DNA from: Actinoplanes subtropicus
Lineage (GTDB): Bacteria > Actinomycetota > Actinomycetes > Mycobacteriales > Micromonosporaceae
Assembly (NCBI RefSeq): GCF_000721705.1
Contig: NZ_JOJL01000012.1
Coordinates: 68,750-132,749, forward strand
Direction of reading: 5' to 3'
DNA length: 64,000 bases
Numbering within the stretch: the stretch's first letter is position 1; every line of letters begins with the position of its first letter. Under the pieces are notes generated by a model. It was not told where the DNA came from and made no database searches. It saw nothing but the letters and a program-made list of their open reading frames with translations. A program made the translations under genes and the position numbers. Positions 14,485-23,081 of this stretch are shown here, piece after piece.

Positions 14485-17400
14485 ATGCTGCACGAGGACG
14501 CGGTTCGGAGGCGTAAAGCTCAGCGGAGGCGGGGTGCGGTCGATGAGAGGCAGGTGAGCTCTGCGTCGCCCCACTCCGAGATTCTTTACGACAGTGAGCG
14601 GACCCGGGTGGTGCGGGTCCACCCGGACGGCGCTGGGGTTGCGGTGGTCCGTAAGCAGCCACTGGGTCCCCATGCCGCCGAGCGGTTGCGTAACGAAATC
14701 GCCGTGTTGCATCGGCTTGCGGGCCTCGCGGGTACGCCACGGCTGGCGCGGGACACCGCCGACGGCACGCTGGATTTCGTCGACACCCCCATCCGTACGC
14801 TGTCCGCGTTGGCGGCCCCCTGGGATCTCGCTCCGCTGCTTGATTTGGCGGTCGGTCTTGCCAACACGATCGCCGGTATCCACCGTCGTGGTGTTGTGCA
14901 CCGGGACGTCAGCCCGGCGAACGTCCTGGTTCCCCTTGTCGACGGTGTGCCGGCGCCGGGGCTGCAGCCCATTCTGATCGATTATGAGCTCGCCACTACG
15001 GTCGCCGCCGAGGATCCGGACGCCGGTCTGCCGGAGAACGGCTTGGTCGGCACGCTGCCGTATCTGGCGCCGGAGCAGACCGGACGGACCGGTCGGCCGG
15101 TGGATCACCGGGCCGACCTGTACGCTCTCGGCGCCACCCTGTACGAGTTGGAGACCGGTGAGCCGCCGTTCGGCCGGGGCGGCGATCCGCTGCGCCTGGT
15201 GCACGACCATCTGGCCCGGGTGCTGGCTCCGCCCGCTGAGGTCAACCCACGAGTCCCGGCGTTGCTGTCGGACATCACTCTGCGGTTGTTGAGCAAGGAG
15301 CCGGAGCAGCGCTACCAGAGTGGCGAGGGGCTCGCCTACGACCTGGACCGGCTGCGCGCCGCGATCGCTCACGGCACCGGCTCGTTTCCCCTGGCGGAGC
15401 GGGATTTCCCGATGCGGCTGGCTGCGCCGGCCGGGCTGATCGGGCGGGACGTGCCCCTGGCGACGCTGCGTGGTCTGTTCGCTGAGGCCGTCGCCGGCAA
15501 CCGTGGGGTCGCCCTGGTCACCGGACCGCCAGGGGTCGGCAAGACGGCGCTGATCGACCGGCTGCGGCCGGCCGTGGCCGCCGCCGGCGGCTGGTTCGTG
15601 ACGGGCAAATTCGACCAGTACCGGCGGGACCTCGGCGCGGACGCCGTGGGGCAGGCGTTCAGCGCGCTCGGCGGCCAATTGCTCGCCGGATCCGACGAAG
15701 AAATCGCGGGCTTGCGCGAACGTCTCCTCGCCGCGCTCGGGTCCAACGCTCCGCCCGCCGCGGCCATCCTGCCGCCGTTCGCCGTGCTGCTCGGCGTACC
15801 CCCGGAAGCGCCGGACAACGACTCGCGCCTCCTCGCCGCGCGGATTCGTCAGGTCTATCTCGATCTGCTCAAAGCCGTGGCGAGTTGCGCGCATCCGGTG
15901 GTGTTGTTCGTCGATGACCTGCAGTGGGCCGGGGCCGCCGCGTTCGGGTTCCTCGACGCCGTCTTGGCCGAGCCGGACCTGCCCGGTGCGCTGATCCTCG
16001 GCGCGTTCCGCGAGTCCGAGGTGGATCAGGCGCATCCGCTGACCGCTGTCCTGGCCCGATTGCGCCAGGACGGCGAGGGCCAGGGTGAGCTGCGGCTGGC
16101 CAATCTGCTATCGGGTGACCTGTGCACGTTGCTGGCCGAGATGCTGCGCCTGCCCGCATCGGTGGCGGCGCCCCTGGCGGACGCGCTTGCCGCCCGCACC
16201 GGTGGCAATCCGTTCGACACCGTGGAGTTGGTCAATGCGCTGCGGCGCGAGGGCCTGCTGATGCCCGAGGGCGGCGGCTGGCGGTGGGATCCCACCTCGC
16301 TTCGCCAGTTCGTCGGCGTCGGCGACGTGGTGGATCTGCTCGGTGCGCGCATCGAGGCGTTGCCCGCCGCTGCCCGGGAACTGCTCGAGGTGATGGCCGG
16401 CATCGGTGGTGAGGTCGACCTGGAACTGTTGCGGGTCGCGTCCGGCCGGACCGCCGACGATGTTGCCACCGCGCTGCGGCCGGCGGCGGAGGACGGCCTG
16501 GTGGTGGTGCATCGGGAGGGTCCTTCGCGGGCGGTGTTCCGGCACGACCGGGTTCAGCAGGCGGCGTACGGCCTTCTGGATCCCGGCGCCCGGCGGCTGC
16601 TCGCGCTGGCAGTGGCCCGTCGGCTGGCTGGCGAACCGGCGTATGCCGCGGTAGCGGCGCAGCAGTACCTGACCGTGTGGGAAGAGCTGTCCGACGTGGA
16701 CGAGCGCCTGGTGGCGGCTTCCCTGATGCGGCAGGCGGCGTCCGCGGCCTGGCTGGTGACCAACTATGTGGCGGCCGAGGCGTTGCTGGCGGCGGCGTTG
16801 CGACTGCTGCCGGCCACGGATCCCGTCCGTTCGCATGTGCGGGCGGAGTGGCACGCCGTGCTGTGCGGACTGGGCCGCTTCGCCGAGGCCGACGAGGTGT
16901 TCCGGGCCTTGGCCGAGCAGGTCCCTGATCCGGTGGTCCACGCGCCGGTCGTGTGCGAGCAGATCGTCGCGCTGACCAACCGCGGCATGCTGGCCGAGGC
17001 GCTGACGCTCGGGCTGGACCTGCTGCGCCGGCTGGGCACCGACGTGCCCGGGCCCGAGCGGGTGGGGCCGAGTGTGGGCGCCGGCCTGGAGAACCTGTAC
17101 GCGTGGCTGGCGAAGGGGGATGCCGCGGACGACCTGAGCCGGCCCGAGGTGACCGATCCACGATTGATCGCGACCGCCCGGGTGATCAATCGGCTGATGG
17201 CTCCCGCTTTCTTCCACGACCAGGTCACCATGGCCTGGCTGGTGCTGGAGGCGGCCGCGCACTGGGCCGCCGGGGGACCGGCGGCCGCGCTGGTCGGACC
17301 GCTGGCCCATGCAGGTTTCGTCGTCATTGCGGTGCGCGGAGACTACCGGGCCGGCTACCGGGCGACGCGACGTGTCCTCGAGGTCAGCGAGGCGCGCGGC

Positions 17401-19431
17401 TACGAGCCGGACACGTCCCAGGCCCGGTTCCTGTACGCGATCGCGGCCGTCTTCTGGTTCGAACCGTTCGGGCAAGCCGTGCAGATCGCGCGGGAGGCTC
17501 GCGTCGGCCTGTTGCGCGGCGGCGACCTGCAGAACGCGGCCGCCTCCTACTTCGCCTCGGCGCCTGCCCTGCTCGACTGTGGTGCCAGCCTGGACGAGTA
17601 TGCCGCCGAGGTGGACGCCGGGCTCGCGTTGTGCGACCGGATCGGTCATCGCCAGGCCGCCGCCGGTCTGCGGCTCTTTCGACAGCTGGTGGGGGTGCTC
17701 CGCGGCGACGCCGACTTCGACGAGCAGGCACCGGCCGCGAGCCCGGCCATTGTCGCGAACCTTCACCTCGTCCGTTCCCTGGCCGCGGCGGTCTTCGGCG
17801 ACCGCGACTCGCTGATCCGGCACAGCGCTGCTGCGGTAGCGCACGCCCCGGCCGTGGCGGGCACCTACAGCATCGTGTCGGTGCATCTGCTCGGGGCGCT
17901 CGGCGCGGCCGAGCGAGCCCGTGACGGCGAGGGCGTGCTACGCGACGAGGCCCTGGCCGAGCTCGACCGCAGCGCCGAGTTCCTGGCTGCGCGCGCCGCC
18001 GACCAGCCCGGCAACTTCGGTCACCTGTACCTGCTGACCCAGGCCGAACAGGCCTGGGTCGTCGGCGATTTCCCGGCGGCGGCGGCGTCCTTCGACAACG
18101 CGATGACCAAGGCCGCCGAGGTCGCGCACCCCTGGCAGGCCGCGCTCATCACCGAGCGGGCCGCTCTCTTCGTACGCGCGCAAGGGATGGAACGCGTCGC
18201 CCGGCACTTGCTGGCGGAAGCCCACCGCGGGTACGCCGCGTGGCGTGCGCCCGCCAAGGTGAGCCAGATGGAGCGAGACCACCCGTTCCTCGTATCCCTG
18301 CCGTCGCCGCCACGCGCCGGCGACGGCACGAGGCGACACGTGCCGCCCAGCGTGAACCTCTCCACCGAAGTGATCGACCTGCTCGCGGTGCTGGAGGCCG
18401 CCCGGGCACTGAGTTCCGAGACCGACCTCGACAGCCTGCGCCATCGGGTGGAGCGGATACTCAGTGCCATGACCGGGGCGACCGCGGTCCGCATGCTGCT
18501 ACGCGATGACCAGACCGGCGGCTGGATCCTGCCGGCCGACGGGGGACGCCCGGCCCTCACGGCCGCTCAGGCCGGCGAACGCGGGCTGCTGCCGATCACC
18601 GCGGTCCGGTACGCCGAGCGAACCCAGGAACCCATGCTGGTCGACGACGCGTCCCGCGACGACCGGGTGTCCCGCGATCCCTACCTCTCGGGGATCAGCC
18701 GGTGCTCGCTTCTGGTGGTGCCAGTGCTCAGTCACGGCGCGCCCCGAGCGATGCTGGTGCTGGAGAACCGGCTGACGCGCCACGCCTTCTCGGCCGCCCG
18801 GCTCGACTCGGTTCTGCTGATCGCCGGGCAGCTCACCGTGTCGCTGGACAATGCCCTGGTCTACGCGTCGTTGGAGCGTAAGGTCGCCGAGCGCACCGCG
18901 GAACTCGCCGAGGCGAACCGTCGGTTGGGGCACCTGGCGCTTACCCACCCCCTGACCGGGCTGGCCAACCGGCGCGGACTCGCCGTAATGCTGGATGCCG
19001 AATGGTTGAGGCTACAGCGCTCCGGAGAGCCGGTCGGCCTCGCCATGATCGACATCGACCACTTCAAGAAGTACAACGACCATTACGGCCACCAGGGCGG
19101 CGACGAATGCCTCCGGCGCGTGGCAGCCACGCTGGCCGCCAGTGTCCGCACCACCGACCTGGTCGCCCGATACGGCGGCGAGGAGTTCTGCGTCGTCATG
19201 CCCGGCGCGGACGCGGCTAGCGCCATCGCAGTCGCCGAACGGGCCCGCCGCGCGGTCGCCGCCCTGCGCGAGCCGCACCTGCTCGCCGACAACGGTATCG
19301 TCACCATCAGTGTGGGCGTGACGACCGCCGTGCCCGCCGCCGGACTCCCGCCGGACGAGCTGATCCGGGCCGCTGACGAGGTCCTCTACGAGGCAAAGCG
19401 CGACGGCCGGAATCGAGTGGCCGCCGGCTGA
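14485..19431 (+). CDS. Ser/Thr kinase - AAA ATPase - helical repeat - GAF - GGDEF signalling protein
   Basis: About 1,648 residues. Residues ~35-310 form a protein-kinase-like domain with catalytic loop VVHRDVSPANVLV. The usual DFG is replaced by DYE (LIDYELATT), and the ATP Lys may be the one in VVRKQPLG. Residues ~318-650 form an AAA ATPase with Walker A GPPGVGKTALI (K353) and Walker B VVLFVDDLQWAG. A long alpha-helical repeat region follows to ~1270, then a GAF domain (~1292-1440), a short coiled coil LERKVAERTAELAEANRRL, and a C-terminal GGDEF domain. The latter has an intact GGEEF active site and an RTTD inhibitory site five residues before it, so active, product-inhibited c-di-GMP synthesis is predicted. 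The start is uncertain: GTG at 14446, ATG at 14485 and GTG at 14554 (after GAGAGG) are in frame. Confidence 0.88.
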   Translation: MLHEDAVRRRKAQRRRGAVDERQVSSASPHSEILYDSERTRVVRVHPDGAGVAVVRKQPLGPHAAERLRNEIAVLHRLAGLAGTPRLARDTADGTLDFVDTPIRTLSALAAPWDLAPLLDLAVGLANTIAGIHRRGVVHRDVSPANVLVPLVDGVPAPGLQPILIDYELATTVAAEDPDAGLPENGLVGTLPYLAPEQTGRTGRPVDHRADLYALGATLYELETGEPPFGRGGDPLRLVHDHLARVLAPPAEVNPRVPALLSDITLRLLSKEPEQRYQSGEGLAYDLDRLRAAIAHGTGSFPLAERDFPMRLAAPAGLIGRDVPLATLRGLFAEAVAGNRGVALVTGPPGVGKTALIDRLRPAVAAAGGWFVTGKFDQYRRDLGADAVGQAFSALGGQLLAGSDEEIAGLRERLLAALGSNAPPAAAILPPFAVLLGVPPEAPDNDSRLLAARIRQVYLDLLKAVASCAHPVVLFVDDLQWAGAAAFGFLDAVLAEPDLPGALILGAFRESEVDQAHPLTAVLARLRQDGEGQGELRLANLLSGDLCTLLAEMLRLPASVAAPLADALAARTGGNPFDTVELVNALRREGLLMPEGGGWRWDPTSLRQFVGVGDVVDLLGARIEALPAAARELLEVMAGIGGEVDLELLRVASGRTADDVATALRPAAEDGLVVVHREGPSRAVFRHDRVQQAAYGLLDPGARRLLALAVARRLAGEPAYAAVAAQQYLTVWEELSDVDERLVAASLMRQAASAAWLVTNYVAAEALLAAALRLLPATDPVRSHVRAEWHAVLCGLGRFAEADEVFRALAEQVPDPVVHAPVVCEQIVALTNRGMLAEALTLGLDLLRRLGTDVPGPERVGPSVGAGLENLYAWLAKGDAADDLSRPEVTDPRLIATARVINRLMAPAFFHDQVTMAWLVLEAAAHWAAGGPAAALVGPLAHAGFVVIAVRGDYRAGYRATRRVLEVSEARGYEPDTSQARFLYAIAAVFWFEPFGQAVQIAREARVGLLRGGDLQNAAASYFASAPALLDCGASLDEYAAEVDAGLALCDRIGHRQAAAGLRLFRQLVGVLRGDADFDEQAPAASPAIVANLHLVRSLAAAVFGDRDSLIRHSAAAVAHAPAVAGTYSIVSVHLLGALGAAERARDGEGVLRDEALAELDRSAEFLAARAADQPGNFGHLYLLTQAEQAWVVGDFPAAAASFDNAMTKAAEVAHPWQAALITERAALFVRAQGMERVARHLLAEAHRGYAAWRAPAKVSQMERDHPFLVSLPSPPRAGDGTRRHVPPSVNLSTEVIDLLAVLEAARALSSETDLDSLRHRVERILSAMTGATAVRMLLRDDQTGGWILPADGGRPALTAAQAGERGLLPITAVRYAERTQEPMLVDDASRDDRVSRDPYLSGISRCSLLVVPVLSHGAPRAMLVLENRLTRHAFSAARLDSVLLIAGQLTVSLDNALVYASLERKVAERTAELAEANRRLGHLALTHPLTGLANRRGLAVMLDAEWLRLQRSGEPVGLAMIDIDHFKKYNDHYGHQGGDECLRRVAATLAASVRTTDLVARYGGEEFCVVMPGADAASAIAVAERARRAVAALREPHLLADNGIVTISVGVTTAVPAAGLPPDELIRAADEVLYEAKRDGRNRVAAG

Positions 19432-20129
19432 GCGGGGGGCGCCGATCACCGAGCCTGGGGCCAGGGCCGAGGAGACCATCGAGGCGGTCCCCCGGCGCCG
19501 TGCGACGGCATGGCACCAGGGCTGGACGTCTCGGTCAGCATCGGAGGCGGGCGGCCACCGACCAGCTGCTGAATGCGACGGGGCGGCCGGGGGCCGGCCC
19601 CGCCGCATGGTCGCTTCGACCTCTACGGAGGGGCCGCCTACTCAATTACCATCGGCACAGTCCGACGGTGCCTGCAAGTTACGCCGGCAGTGCCGGCGGC
19701 GGTCGGGTGGCGGTCAGCTTGTCGTACAAGGAGCCCGTCGCCAGCGCCACGGGCTGTCTACATCCGGGATCTGCCCCTCACACCCGAGCGAGTCTGGCGC
19801 CATCTGCGCCACGACGGGTGAGGCCGGCCGCGACAGCTCGGCTGCCCTGGCGGCGCCGCGGGTGCCGGAAGCCTCATCCATTCCCGCCACGGCCGCGAAG
19901 CCGACGGCGTCGTGACGCCAGAACAGCGCCGTCGCGGTCTCGCGCATGACGAACGTACCTCTGCGTCGAGCACGAGGTCCAGCAGCGCTCTGCCAGCGAC
20001 GCTCACCCGGGATGGTGACCCGCTGACCGGAAAATGAACGGGCTGTCGTCGTGTGCTGGTGCGATGTCGGTCACGGCGGGCGCGGCGGCGGCCACGTTGA
20101 GGCGGCGGGTGGCTGCGTCGTCGATCGGG
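19432..20129. other. Gene-poor stretch between the GGDEF gene and integrase
   Basis: Nearly 700 bases without an intact gene. Codon bias is poor on both strands except for a short minus-strand segment at about 19870-20006, annotated separately. No insertion sequence ends, tRNA or strong terminator were recognised. Lying beside an integrase, it may be eroded element DNA. Confidence 0.45.
19870..20006 (-). pseudogene. Frameshifted fragment of a small helical protein
   Basis: One minus frame opens with VSVAGRALLDLVLDAEV and a second continues as VMRETATALFWRHDAVGFAAV. Joining them needs a one-base correction near the RSS/FVM junction. The result resembles the C-terminal helices of actinobacterial HEAT-like hypothetical proteins. 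The start and rest are missing. Confidence 0.3.
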
Positions 20130-21014
20130 CTACCCGCCTGGTGGTATTTGGTCGGACGTGACGAGCGGGTGGGTGCCTCCGAAGACTTGGGTGAATGCCC
20201 AGGCGACCTCGGCCACGCTGTAGGGGGCGATGTAGGTCGCGGTGGCGCCGAATTTGCTGAGTCGGTGTCCGGCGAAGGTGGCGGCCAGGACGGGTGATCT
20301 GGTGACGCGTTCGACGTTGGTGATGGTGGTGTGTCGGAACCAGTGGGTGCTCAGGCTGATTTCGTCGGCCCAGGGCAATTCACGGCGTATGCGCAGCCAG
20401 AGGCTGTCGAGCCGGCGGCGGGTCCACTGGTAGATGGGGCAGGTGGGCTGCTGCAGGTATTCCATCATGAGCTGCGAGACGGGTTGTTCGCGGATCCGGC
20501 TGCCTTTCTCGTCGAGCAGGACGGTTTGCCTGGCCGGGTGCAGCTTGTCTGGTGTGAGGCCGAGCAGGCCTTCTCGCCTGCATGCGGTCTCGAGCAGGAA
20601 TCTGAGCAGTCCGGTCTCCTCGTCGCGGACCGCGCGGAAGACGTCGGCGACCTGGTCGTCGGTGAGTGCGGTGCGTCGGCTGTCGGCTCGTGGGGGTTTG
20701 CGGACGGCTTTGGCAGGGTTGTGCTGTAGGTAGCCGTCGGCGATCGCGGTGTCGAACAGCCTCCGGCAGGCGGCGATGGCGTGTTCTCGGGCGCTGGTGC
20801 CGTTGGCCGTGCTGCGGCGTCGGGCTGCCATCGTCTGCGCCCAGACCCCGAGCTCGGTGATGTCCGAAACGACCAGCTGGTCGATCTTCCGGTTGCCGTG
20901 TCGTTGGGCCAGCAACCGCAGGTAGTAGGCGTAGAGATCACGGCTGTTCGGTGCGAGGCCGACCAGCGCGCGGGGAATGGCTTCCTCGACCGTCGGTGTC
21001 CGTCTACGCATCAT
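20130..21014 (-). CDS. Tyrosine-family site-specific integrase
   Basis: A 294-residue recombinase. The N-terminal core-binding (SAM-like) domain holds SRDLYAYYLRLLAQRHGNRK. The catalytic domain has Arg in ETACRREGLLGLTP, Lys in VLLDEKGSRIREQP, His-x-x-Arg in STHWFRHTTITN, a second His in FAGHRLSKFG, and the nucleophile Tyr in ATATYIAPYS, so all active-site residues are present. It is transcribed away from tRNA-Leu, 392 bp from the tRNA 3' end, the usual place for an integrase that uses a tRNA 3' end as attB. No excisionase or replication genes are recognised, so the element is probably a remnant. Confidence 0.88.
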   Translation of the reverse strand: MMRRRTPTVEEAIPRALVGLAPNSRDLYAYYLRLLAQRHGNRKIDQLVVSDITELGVWAQTMAARRRSTANGTSAREHAIAACRRLFDTAIADGYLQHNPAKAVRKPPRADSRRTALTDDQVADVFRAVRDEETGLLRFLLETACRREGLLGLTPDKLHPARQTVLLDEKGSRIREQPVSQLMMEYLQQPTCPIYQWTRRRLDSLWLRIRRELPWADEISLSTHWFRHTTITNVERVTRSPVLAATFAGHRLSKFGATATYIAPYSVAEVAWAFTQVFGGTHPLVTSDQIPPGG

Positions 21015-21219
21015 GGGCTCCGGCGATGGTGATCTCGACCGGGGTGCCCGAGGCCCAGGGCAATGGCCGATCGAGGTGGCCGTCCTCGCCGATCACGCGG
21101 CGTACGGACATGCCGCTGATGCTGGGTAAGGGTTGCGGCCGGTGCTGGACGACGGAGTACGGGTGCGCGTCGTCGTCAACGGGTTGTTGTGGAATCTGTG
21201 GTGGTTCGAAACGAGTCAT
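21004..21219 (-). CDS. Small hypothetical protein coupled to the integrase
   Basis: A 71-residue frame starting MTRFEPPQIPQQPVDDDAHP, whose end overlaps the integrase start by 11 bases, so coupled translation is likely. It has no helix-turn-helix or membrane segment that I can see, but the composition is protein-like (GMSVRRVIGEDGHLDRPLPW). The position would suit an excisionase or integrase accessory factor, but the sequence does not show this. Confidence 0.5.
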   Translation of the reverse strand: MTRFEPPQIPQQPVDDDAHPYSVVQHRPQPLPSISGMSVRRVIGEDGHLDRPLPWASGTPVEITIAGAHDA

Positions 21220-21268
21220 ACCGACCCTGTCGGCCACCTGGCACCGGGCTTCAGCTCGGTTGCGGTTC

Positions 21269-21291
21269 GGTTGCTGTGCGCCGCAGCAACC
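21269..21291. repeat. Perfect inverted repeat in presumed attachment region
   Basis: GGTTGCTG (21269-21276) pairs with CAGCAACC (21284-21291) over a 7-base loop. It lies between the integrase coupled gene and tRNA-Leu, upstream of the small gene on the minus strand. It could be a protein site or a hairpin in the integrase leader. Confidence 0.5.
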
Positions 21292-21298
21292 CGCCTGA

Positions 21299-21364
21299 AC
21301 ACGAAAACTGGGCATCCGTGCGTCACGGAAGTGGCGCAAGCAGTGCTTTGACACGAAAATCGGG
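21299..21364. repeat. Direct repeat pair, candidate integrase arm sites
   Basis: ACACGAAAACTGGG (21299-21312) and ACACGAAAATCGGG (21351-21364) match at 12 of 14 positions and are 52 bases apart in the same orientation, between the integrase and the tRNA-Leu 3' end. Arm-type binding sites of tyrosine integrases have this layout; the assignment is inferred from position. Confidence 0.5.
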
Positions 21365-21405
21365 TCTAAGCTGCGGCTCAAACCCGACATTCTAGGACAA
21401 ATCTG

Positions 21406-21490
21406 TGTCCGGAGGGGGACTTGAACCCCCACGCCCGATAAAGGGCACTAGCACCTCAAGCTAGCGCGTCTGCCATTCCGCCACCCGGAC
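21406..21490 (-). tRNA. tRNA-Leu (anticodon GAG)
   Basis: An 85-nucleotide class II tRNA. The acceptor stem is GTCCGGG with TCCGGAC (one G-T pair), and the discriminator base is A. The anticodon stem CTAGC/GCTAG encloses TTGAGGT, giving anticodon GAG. A long variable arm (CCC-TTTAT-GGG type) and the T-arm GGGGG-TTCAAGT-CCCCC complete it. CCA is not encoded. The integrase next to its 3' end suggests it served as an attachment site. Confidence 0.95.
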
Positions 21491-21670
21491 CTGCACTGTC
21501 AGCCTACCGGTGCCGTACCCGTGTTACCCACCGGGTATCGGCGGCCCGGCGGGCCGCACAGGAGAGAACTTTACACGGCCTCGGGCTGGGGCTGCAGGGA
21601 GGGTGGGGCCGGGAACAATCCCGGCCATACGGCCGCCTTCGCCTGGCGTTATGCGGGTGTTCCGGGCAGC

Positions 21671-22954
21671 ATGGCGGGCGTGTCGCAGCCATCCCCACTT
21701 ACTCCGGCCCGGCAGCGGGCTCAGGTGCTCGCGGATTCGGGTGATCTGACGGGTGCCATTGCTCTGCTGGAGCGGGCCGTTGAGCTGGGGAAGATCAACC
21801 TCGCCGAGGATGATCCGGATGTTTTGCGCACTTCGTACCTGCTTGGGCAGATGCTGCGGCGGGACGACGACCCCAGCGGGGCGCGGCGGGTGCTCGAGGA
21901 TGCCTACGCGGCGGGGATGTGGCGGCTGGGTGAGTCCGATGCGCTGATGTTGGAGATCTCGCACGACATCGGGGTGGTCGCCGAGGAGCTGGGGAACCGG
22001 CACGAGGCGCGTAAGGCGTTCGGGCGGGTTGCGGAGTTGGGGCCCGCGACGTTGGGTGCGGGGCATTGGGCCGTTGCGCGGGCGCGGGCTTATCTCGGGC
22101 AGGATCAAGAGGCTGCCGTACGGGCGGGAGACCCGTCCCCGGCCGTTCCCGCAAGTGGGCCGCCCGCGGACGAGGCGACCACGACACTGCCGATCCAGCC
22201 GGTCGTGCCCGACGAGGAGGCGACCGGGCCGATCCCGGCTCTGCCCACGCCCGGCAGCCAGGTGCAGCCGCCCACCCCGGCCAACCAGCAGCACTGGCCG
22301 GCCCCGGCGGGCCCGCAACCGCCGCGGGCCTGGCACGAACAGCCCCCGATCTGGGAGGCAACGCCGGCTCAAGCGCCCGCGCAAGAAGCCCAGCAGCCGC
22401 CGTGGCCCGCTCCGGCCCACCCGCAAGCGGCTCAACTGCCGCCATGGCCGGGGCCTCCCCAGCCGTACGGGCAAGAAAGGCAACCGCCGCAATGGGCCGG
22501 GACTCCCCACCCGTACGGGCAAGACACACCGCAACCACCCCCGAAGCGCACCCTCGGCATCTTCGCGGCGATCGCCGCGGTCCTCGCGGCTGTGATCGCC
22601 GTCTCCGCTCTCGTCTTCGTGCTCGCCAATCGGTCGGGTGACAAACCCGACTCGGATGTGCCAACTCTGGGCGGCAATCCGCCGACCGATGTCGCCCTGC
22701 GCGACGAGGGCTCGCGCATCCGGGTGACCTGGGCCGACCCCGCCAACGGCAAGGTCTCCTTCCTCGTCGCGATGGCCCAGCCGGGGCAGCAGCTGAGGCC
22801 GGTGAGCACGCTCGGACCAGGCACGACGTCCTTCGAGATCACGGGGCTGAACGCGAATCTGAACTACTGCTTCGCGGTGGTCGCCGTCTACCGGAACGAC
22901 AAGTTCGCGACCTCGCAGCAGGCCTGCACGAACCGGTCCACCTCGACCAAATAG
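21671..22954 (+). CDS. TPR - proline-rich - transmembrane - FN3 protein
   Basis: A 427-residue membrane protein. Residues ~10-150 are tetratricopeptide-like helices (LADSGDLTGAIALLERAVEL, ISHDIGVVAEELGNRHEARK). A Pro/Gln/Ala-rich linker to ~295 contains repeated PPWP and PYGQ elements, one membrane segment follows (FAAIAAVLAAVIAVSALVFV), and a C-terminal domain of ~90 residues looks like fibronectin type III (IRVTWADPANGKVSFLV). The topology puts the TPR part in the cytoplasm and the FN3 part outside. ATG at 21671 is preferred over upstream in-frame starts that run into Arg/Gly-rich sequence near the tRNA. It lies directly before the FN3-MoxR operon and may share its function. Confidence 0.75.
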   Translation: MAGVSQPSPLTPARQRAQVLADSGDLTGAIALLERAVELGKINLAEDDPDVLRTSYLLGQMLRRDDDPSGARRVLEDAYAAGMWRLGESDALMLEISHDIGVVAEELGNRHEARKAFGRVAELGPATLGAGHWAVARARAYLGQDQEAAVRAGDPSPAVPASGPPADEATTTLPIQPVVPDEEATGPIPALPTPGSQVQPPTPANQQHWPAPAGPQPPRAWHEQPPIWEATPAQAPAQEAQQPPWPAPAHPQAAQLPPWPGPPQPYGQERQPPQWAGTPHPYGQDTPQPPPKRTLGIFAAIAAVLAAVIAVSALVFVLANRSGDKPDSDVPTLGGNPPTDVALRDEGSRIRVTWADPANGKVSFLVAMAQPGQQLRPVSTLGPGTTSFEITGLNANLNYCFAVVAVYRNDKFATSQQACTNRSTSTK

Positions 22955-22977
22955 TGGATCACGCTCGGCGACGATAC

Positions 22978-22986
22978 TTATCCACA
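22978..22986 (+). other. Single DnaA-box-like sequence
   Basis: TTATCCACA, a perfect match to the DnaA box consensus, occurs between the TPR gene and the FN3 operon. One isolated box is not an origin; it may be chance or a minor regulatory site. Confidence 0.3.
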
Positions 22987-23002
22987 GGCGTGACTTCCGG
23001 GT

Positions 23003-23031
23003 ATCGACCGCCACCGCGATCCCCCTATGAT
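23003..23031 (+). promoter_or_regulatory. Candidate promoter of the FN3-MoxR operon
   Basis: TATGAT (23026-23031) is a good -10 hexamer, with a weak -35 around ATCGAC (23003-23008) 17 bases upstream. It precedes the FN3 gene start at 23082 by about 50 bases, and no other strong hexamer is seen in the 127-base gap. Confidence 0.45.
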
Positions 23032-23081
23032 GGCCAGCGTCCTTGCGGAGGGGGTCCGTCAAAGGGAGAGGGTTTGCGGTT

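Noticed and set aside
22978..22986. Replication origin
   Set aside because: Only one DnaA box, no cluster, no AT-rich unwinding region and no dnaA/dnaN genes.
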